Of a stretch of DNA of 9,469 nucleotides, positions 6,046-9,469 are shown piece after piece. The DNA comes from Helicobacteraceae bacterium. GTDB lineage: Bacteria > Campylobacterota > Campylobacteria > Campylobacterales > Sulfurimonadaceae. A program made the position numbers and the translations under genes. The stretch is from assembly GCA_027057185.1 (NCBI GenBank), contig JALUJE010000160.1:342-9810 (forward strand), read 5' to 3'. The notes beneath the pieces were generated by a model. That model saw nothing but the letters and a program-made list of their open reading frames with translations. It was not told where the DNA came from and did no database searches. Position 1 is the stretch's first letter. Each line of letters starts with the position of its first letter.

Positions 6046-6870
6046 ATGCCATATGTCCCCATTATGGAGCAGGTAGAGAAGCTGCCGCCATTGCCCGAAT
6101 CGGTTCAAAAACTTGAGTCTCTCTTTGCACAAAGTGAACATCCCAACATTAATGACGTGGTTGCCATTATTGAGAGTGATCCTGCACTAACCACCAATAT
6201 TCTAGCCAACGCCAACTCACCGCTGTACAGTTTTTCCAAGCAGATCAGCTCTATCTTGCAAGCTACAACACTCTTTGGTGCAGCAACCATTCGAGCCATG
6301 GCACTCAAATCTGCGATGGAACAGCGCTTTACGATTGATATGTCACCATATGGCATAGACAATCGTACATTTGCCAATATTTGTGCCATCCAGAGTACCT
6401 TTATTTTTCAATGGTATATGGGTATTGATGTAGAAAAAGCCAAGCTGTTAGTACCCATGGCATTTTTAATGGAAACCGGTGCCATACTCATTGCAAAAAA
6501 CATTGTCGAACATGGAAATAAAAAGGCATTTTTAGAAGATTTACAGACACACAAAGAGATACGAGTAGCTGAAAATTTACATGTAAATATGAGTACGGCG
6601 CAAGTCAATGCTCTACTCTTTGAACACTGGAATTTTGAAGATATTTTCATTGAATGCATGCGGACTCTCGATGGTGAAAATACCCCGTCCTTTATTGTCG
6701 AAAAACTCTCCATTGCCCTGCGTGCTGTCCGATTGGCCGTCAATTTAAAAGAACAATTCAGTGAGCATTCTATCGGGCGGGCACAGAAACTTTTAGAATC
6801 TCGCAATCTTAACAGTGACAAGTTTCTCAGTGTCGCTGAACGCATGCAAAAAAAGTTTGAACTACTCTAG
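6046..6870 (+). CDS. HDOD domain protein
   Basis: The 274-residue protein starts with the classic HDOD opening LPPLPESVQKL (13-23) and continues NINDVVAIIESDPALTTNILANANSPLYSF (34-63), then ISSILQATTLFGAATIRAMAL, all typical of PF08668. HDOD domains descend from HD phosphohydrolases but usually lack the catalytic residues. No HD dipeptide occurs anywhere in this protein, so I read it as a signalling scaffold rather than an enzyme. No REC, GGDEF or EAL domain is attached. A good ribosome site, AGGGAG (6031-6036), lies nine bases before the ATG. It is the last gene of the frr transcript, and its stop overlaps the convergent antiporter gene by nine bases. One full TTACATGTAA word lies within it (6577-6586). 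Confidence 0.88.
   Translation: MPYVPIMEQVEKLPPLPESVQKLESLFAQSEHPNINDVVAIIESDPALTTNILANANSPLYSFSKQISSILQATTLFGAATIRAMALKSAMEQRFTIDMSPYGIDNRTFANICAIQSTFIFQWYMGIDVEKAKLLVPMAFLMETGAILIAKNIVEHGNKKAFLEDLQTHKEIRVAENLHVNMSTAQVNALLFEHWNFEDIFIECMRTLDGENTPSFIVEKLSIALRAVRLAVNLKEQFSEHSIGRAQKLLESRNLNSDKFLSVAERMQKKFELL
6577..6586. repeat. TTACATGTAA palindrome, copy 5 (in HDOD gene)
   Basis: A full 10-bp palindrome in the HDOD gene, read as LHVN. Confidence 0.65.
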
Positions 6871-8475
6871 TTCACAACACAATGTTGCATCGACTATAAT
6901 TTTTGCCACCTCTTTTTTAGAGTTGATGAGTGTCGAGATACGACAGCTTGAAAGATAACGTTTCTCTGCCTGGCTGCGTACTTCCACCACCAAATTGACA
7001 TTGTTGGTGTGCTGCGTTATTGCTTCACAGATTTGACGCTTTTTCTCAATATTATCGACTGCAATAATGACAGTTGCCGCATCTTCAATATGCAAGGCAT
7101 CGAGCATCATCTTTTTGGAGAGGTCTCCAAAGAATGCTTCTTTAGCATCGCGTACCGCCCATTTGAGCTGTGTGAGATTATTGTCTACAACCAGATATTT
7201 CACACCGCGTTTTTCCAATTTTTGTGCAATAAACCGCCCACTGGTACCATAGCCACACAAGACAACATGATGTTTCCGCTGTTCTAAAGCAGCAAAATTA
7301 TTTTCATATACCTTCTCCTTAAAGACCCGAATCACAATCTCATTGACTTTGGAGATAAGAAACGGTGTCAAAATCATAGAAACTACCACCATTAAAATCA
7401 GGGTCTGTATGAGGTCAGGTTCTAGCAAGCTGTAGGTACTGGCTACTGCAAAAATTGCAAAAGAGAATTCACCGATTTGTGAAATTGCCAAAGCACTTTT
7501 TAACGATGTATCTCGAGGAGAGGTTATCATCAACGTCGCAAATATAATAATGGCTTTAATGAGAAAAACCAGAAAAAGTAGCATGATAATAGTACCGATA
7601 TGCGCAACAAAATAGCTCAAATCGATCTTCATACCAACGGTTACGAAAAAAGCACCTAACAGCAAGTCTTTAAATGGGGCAATATCAGCTTCGACTTTAT
7701 GATGATAGCGTGTTTCTGCAATAATCATACCCGCAACAAAGGCACCTAATGAGTAGGTAAATCCCATGCTATGCCCAAAAAGTGCAGCACCAAAGACAAT
7801 AACAAATACCGAGCCCATAAAGAGTTCTTCCACACCACTCTCTGCAGAAAAACGTAACATCCATGTCATCACCCGCTTGCCAAGGACAAAGAGCAGTCCC
7901 AGTACTACCACGGCACTAAAGGCTGTCTCTACCAATACCACCTGAAGCGACATGTCTTCTGATGTCAAAAATCCTAAAAATAGCAAAATAGGGATGACGG
8001 CAAGATCCTGAAAGATTAAAATACCTACCGAACGCTGACCGTAAGGCAAATGGATCTCTTTCGAGTTTTTTAGATGTGTCAGTACCACTGCTGTAGAAGA
8101 GAGTGATAATGCCAACGCAATAATTAGTGATGAAATGGTATCAATATGAAATAGATAATGAATAATAAGGTAGAACAGTATGGTCGTAAGACCCACCTGA
8201 AGGGAACCGTTAAAAAAGACCTCTTGACGCATCTGCTTCATTTTGGCAAGCGATATTTCCAGACCAATAGTAAACATCAAAAAGACAATGCCAAACTCAC
8301 CAATTAGTTCCAATATATGGGAATCTGTCAGATAGTGCAAATCAAAGGTATAAACCAAAACGGTTCCGGTAATAATATAACCAATGATTTGGGAAATTCC
8401 CATTTTCTTTAGAATCAGATTAATAATAACAGAAAGCGTTAGTGCAAATAATCCGTAGTATAGTGCTAAATCCAT
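6862..8475 (-). CDS. CPA2/Kef-type cation:proton antiporter with RCK domain
   Basis: A 537-residue inner-membrane protein with a Na+/H+-exchanger domain (about 1-380) and a cytoplasmic TrkA-N/RCK domain (about 402-515). Visible CPA2 motifs are GIVFLMFTIGLE (62-73), FQDLAVIPILL (155-165), FVAGMIIAET (246-255), DLLLGAFFVTVGMKID (270-285) and SQIGEFSFA (332-340). These closely parallel KefB/KefC. The RCK domain has the Rossmann glycines CGYGTSG (407-413) and an acidic residue at the end of the second strand (D431), consistent with NAD(H) binding. There is no TrkA-C domain, no ancillary KefF/KefG gene nearby, and no proof of glutathione gating. It likely exchanges K+ or Na+ for protons, but I would not name it kefB or kefC. 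The ribosome site is weak. The gene stands alone and converges on the HDOD gene with overlapping stops. Confidence 0.88.
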   Translation of the reverse strand: MDLALYYGLFALTLSVIINLILKKMGISQIIGYIITGTVLVYTFDLHYLTDSHILELIGEFGIVFLMFTIGLEISLAKMKQMRQEVFFNGSLQVGLTTILFYLIIHYLFHIDTISSLIIALALSLSSTAVVLTHLKNSKEIHLPYGQRSVGILIFQDLAVIPILLFLGFLTSEDMSLQVVLVETAFSAVVVLGLLFVLGKRVMTWMLRFSAESGVEELFMGSVFVIVFGAALFGHSMGFTYSLGAFVAGMIIAETRYHHKVEADIAPFKDLLLGAFFVTVGMKIDLSYFVAHIGTIIMLLFLVFLIKAIIIFATLMITSPRDTSLKSALAISQIGEFSFAIFAVASTYSLLEPDLIQTLILMVVVSMILTPFLISKVNEIVIRVFKEKVYENNFAALEQRKHHVVLCGYGTSGRFIAQKLEKRGVKYLVVDNNLTQLKWAVRDAKEAFFGDLSKKMMLDALHIEDAATVIIAVDNIEKKRQICEAITQHTNNVNLVVEVRSQAEKRYLSSCRISTLINSKKEVAKIIVDATLCCELE

Positions 8476-8501
8476 TGTCTCATTTCACTTCTTGGTATTA
8501 A

Positions 8502-8515
8502 TTTTACATGTAAAA
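8502..8515. repeat. TTACATGTAA palindrome, copy 6 (antiporter leader)
   Basis: The only non-coding copy. It is extended to a perfect 14-bp palindrome TTTTACATGTAAAA and lies in the predicted untranslated leader of the antiporter gene, so here it could also be a protein-binding site. Confidence 0.65.
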
Positions 8516-8546
8516 AACATGAAAGTCACTCTGCAAACATTGTTAC

Positions 8547-8552
8547 ATTATA
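8547..8552 (-). promoter_or_regulatory. Candidate -10 box of the antiporter gene
   Basis: On the minus strand this is a perfect TATAAT with no clear -35, about 70 bases before the ATG. An alternative is TGCTAGAAT (8561-8569, minus), an extended -10 variant. The leader made from either would contain the palindrome at 8502-8515. Low certainty. Confidence 0.4.
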
Positions 8553-8654
8553 TCTCCATCATTCTAGCACATCCTATAAGGCACTTAGAAACAAGTCGGC
8601 ATTTTTAAACACTTTTGAGATATGTTCATCCTCATTTTTAGCTTAGTGTATGCA

Positions 8655-8674
8655 TGGTATAACAAGTTATACCA
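8655..8674. promoter_or_regulatory. Perfect dyad with an extended -10 on each strand
   Basis: TGGTATAAC (8655-8663) and GTTATACCA (8666-8674) are perfect inverted arms around AA. Each arm reads TGG-TATAAC, an extended -10-like element, so the site could be an operator lying on divergent promoters. On the plus strand T-rich DNA (8635-8639) precedes it at a suitable distance, which suits a tolC promoter with a start near 8670. The regulator is unknown; TGGT...ACCA ends are common in several repressor families. Confidence 0.5.
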
Positions 8675-8728
8675 ATAAATCCATCTATAGTCCTATCGTT
8701 TAAGTAAAACACAAGGGCATACATCATA

Positions 8729-8750
8729 CAATTAACTAACCAGTTAATTG
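8729..8750. promoter_or_regulatory. Perfect 9-bp dyad upstream of tolC (probable operator)
   Basis: CAATTAACT (8729-8737) and AGTTAATTG (8742-8750) are perfect inverted arms around AACC. The pattern ACT-(4)-AGT with AT-rich flanks resembles TetR-family operators seen in front of efflux operons. A -10-like TACAAT (8727-8732) overlaps its left edge. It ends ten bases before the first mini-ORF. No regulator gene is in view. Confidence 0.55.
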
Positions 8751-8760
8751 AAAGAAGAGT

Positions 8761-8812
8761 ATGACAAAAAAAATTGCAAAATGAGCTCAATATCATGATA
8801 CAAGGAAGATAG
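8761..8812 (+). other. Ladder of three mini-ORFs leading into tolC
   Basis: The ORF at 8761-8784 encodes MTKKIAK and stops in an ATGA overlap with the ORF at 8781-8798 (MSSIS). That one stops in a second ATGA overlap with the ORF at 8795-8812 (MIQGR), whose TAG is followed at once by the tolC ATG. The first has a modest purine-rich site upstream (GAAAGAAGAG). It could be a translational coupling leader, the remains of a regulator gene whose first codons look like a TetR start, or chance. The true tolC ribosome site AAGGA (8802-8806) lies within the third mini-ORF. Confidence 0.35.
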
Positions 8813-9469
8813 ATGAACACAAGATGGTTTTTAGCATCTTTAACGCTGCTGTTATTGCTGCTACTCTCAGAATTAAACGCAAACGATTTAACGCTTGATA
8901 GCTGCATTGATAAAGCAATCACTTCTCATCCTGATATACATAGATTTATGTTACAAGTAGAAAAAAGCCAAAGTGGTATAAAAGCTGCGAAAGCTGATTT
9001 TTTACCTAAGATATCAATAAATGGAGAATATGATCCTCGTAAAACATTTGCATTGCCACAAAACGGCACTTTTCACACGATAGAAGATGACAGTTGGCAG
9101 GCAGGAATCACACTCTCTCAAAAGCTTTGGGATTTTTCAAAAACAAGTGCGACTATCAAAGCATCAAAAATACAGAAGTCCATCGCGAATCTTTCTCTTG
9201 TAGAAGCAAAAGCACTATTAAGTTACCAAGTTGCAATAGTGTATGAAAACTTACAACTACAAAAAGAGGCGATTAGAGTAAGAGAAGAAGATGTTAAAGC
9301 AAAAAAAGCATTTTATGAACAAGCCAAAGCATTGGTAAAGCAAGGGTTAAAAACTAAAGCAGATGCTTCAAGGTTTAAAGCTTCTTGGTATATCGCAAAA
9401 GAGAGTCTCTCTATCGCAAAAGCAGATTTTGAAAAAGCACGTGTGCAACTTGCTTACTATATAGGTGAA
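8813..9469 (+). CDS. TolC-family outer-membrane efflux protein, 5' part
   Basis: The first 219 residues of a TolC/OMF protein (PF02321), cut by the window end. A signal peptide is clear: MNTRW, a run of seven leucines (12-18), and a likely cleavage after LNA (residue 23). The mature part begins NDLTLDSCIDKAITSHPDI, the standard OMF opening (LTL..ai..A...NP). IKAAKADFLPKISINGEYD (56-74) and SWQAGITLSQKLWDFSKT (93-110) follow, then long charged heptad-like helices rich in AKA and KAxxE that would form the periplasmic tunnel. Such proteins work with an adaptor and an RND, MFS or ABC pump. The ATG is preceded by AAGGA with a suitable spacer. Codon use differs from neighbouring genes: five of seven Arg codons are AGA/AGG and half the Ile codons are ATA. 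The partner genes presumably lie downstream. Confidence 0.88.
   Translation, partial: MNTRWFLASLTLLLLLLLSELNANDLTLDSCIDKAITSHPDIHRFMLQVEKSQSGIKAAKADFLPKISINGEYDPRKTFALPQNGTFHTIEDDSWQAGITLSQKLWDFSKTSATIKASKIQKSIANLSLVEAKALLSYQVAIVYENLQLQKEAIRVREEDVKAKKAFYEQAKALVKQGLKTKADASRFKASWYIAKESLSIAKADFEKARVQLAYYIGE

Larger units (their letters stand above)
8476..8812. other. 337-bp non-coding region between the antiporter gene and tolC
   Basis: No convincing gene is present. From left to right it holds the short antiporter leader with a TTTTACATGTAAAA palindrome, a candidate antiporter -10, two unrelated perfect 9-bp dyads, and three tiny overlapping ORFs leading to the tolC start. It is AT-rich and is the only long gene-free stretch in an otherwise packed window. 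Confidence 0.7.

Noticed and set aside
6046..6870. The HDOD protein as an active HD phosphodiesterase
   Set aside because: There is no HD dipeptide and no metal-binding H...HD...D pattern.
6862..8475. Naming the antiporter kefB or kefC with glutathione control
   Set aside because: The membrane motifs fit CPA2 in general, but no ancillary kefF/kefG gene is nearby and the glutathione-binding details cannot be judged by eye.
8519..8608. A 29-codon plus-strand ORF beginning MKVTLQTLLHY
   Set aside because: It has no ribosome site, lies antisense to the antiporter promoter region, and resembles no family I know.
8638..8922. A 94-residue minus-strand ORF across the tolC leader and signal peptide
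   Set aside because: It is antisense to the clear signal peptide of the TolC-type gene, has a non-family composition and covers the dyads. A chance ORF is more likely.
1..9469. CRISPR arrays, insertion sequences, tRNA or rRNA genes, phage or defence genes
   Set aside because: I looked for spaced direct repeats, transposase motifs with inverted ends, and tRNA-like cloverleaf ends, and saw none.

Overview
The window looks like a chromosomal segment of a Campylobacterota bacterium (former Epsilonproteobacteria), perhaps a free-living Sulfurimonas-, Sulfuricurvum- or Sulfurovum-type organism. That placement is inferred from recall of gene content and order (secG-frr-pyrE, a standalone ThiD2 protein, an HDOD protein, a Kef-type antiporter), from promoters with good extended -10 elements (TGNTATAAT) but poor -35 boxes, and from tight, moderately AT-rich gene packing. 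No 16S or marker tree was available, so the genus is not assigned.

Layout. Bases 1-724 (+) hold the 3' end of a Bax-inhibitor-1 family membrane protein, then a small thiamine gene (thiD2-like) with no ATG start and a perfect 12-bp hairpin at the junction. Bases 711-3876 (-) form a tightly overlapped operon znuA-znuC-znuB-bioC: a zinc-type ABC importer with a malonyl-ACP methyltransferase of biotin synthesis as its last gene. The 113-bp gap at 3877-3989 is a divergent control region. It has a znuA -10, a Zur/Fur-like dyad and a strong secG promoter. Bases 3990-6870 (+) hold secG, an intrinsic terminator, a new promoter, and then frr, pyrE, a 103-residue unknown protein and an HDOD protein, all nearly touching or overlapping. 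Bases 6862-8475 (-) encode a CPA2/Kef-type cation:proton antiporter with a C-terminal RCK domain. Bases 8476-8812 are non-coding but rich in structure. They contain two unrelated perfect 9-bp dyads and a stop-start ladder of three mini-ORFs that ends at the start codon of a TolC-family outer-membrane gene. That gene begins at 8813 and runs off the window end.

How it works together. ZnuA captures the metal outside the inner membrane, ZnuB carries it across, and ZnuC (with a four-His tail) drives transport. The secG-frr-pyrE block is housekeeping: Sec export, ribosome recycling and UMP synthesis. The TolC-like gene is probably the first gene of an efflux or type I secretion operon. Its codon use differs clearly from its neighbours.

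I found no CRISPR array, transposon, RNA gene or defence system. The most interesting signals sit below gene level: six copies of the palindromic word TTACATGTA, far more than chance predicts and in unrelated genes, and the elaborate tolC leader. I see no convincing undescribed multi-gene system here.
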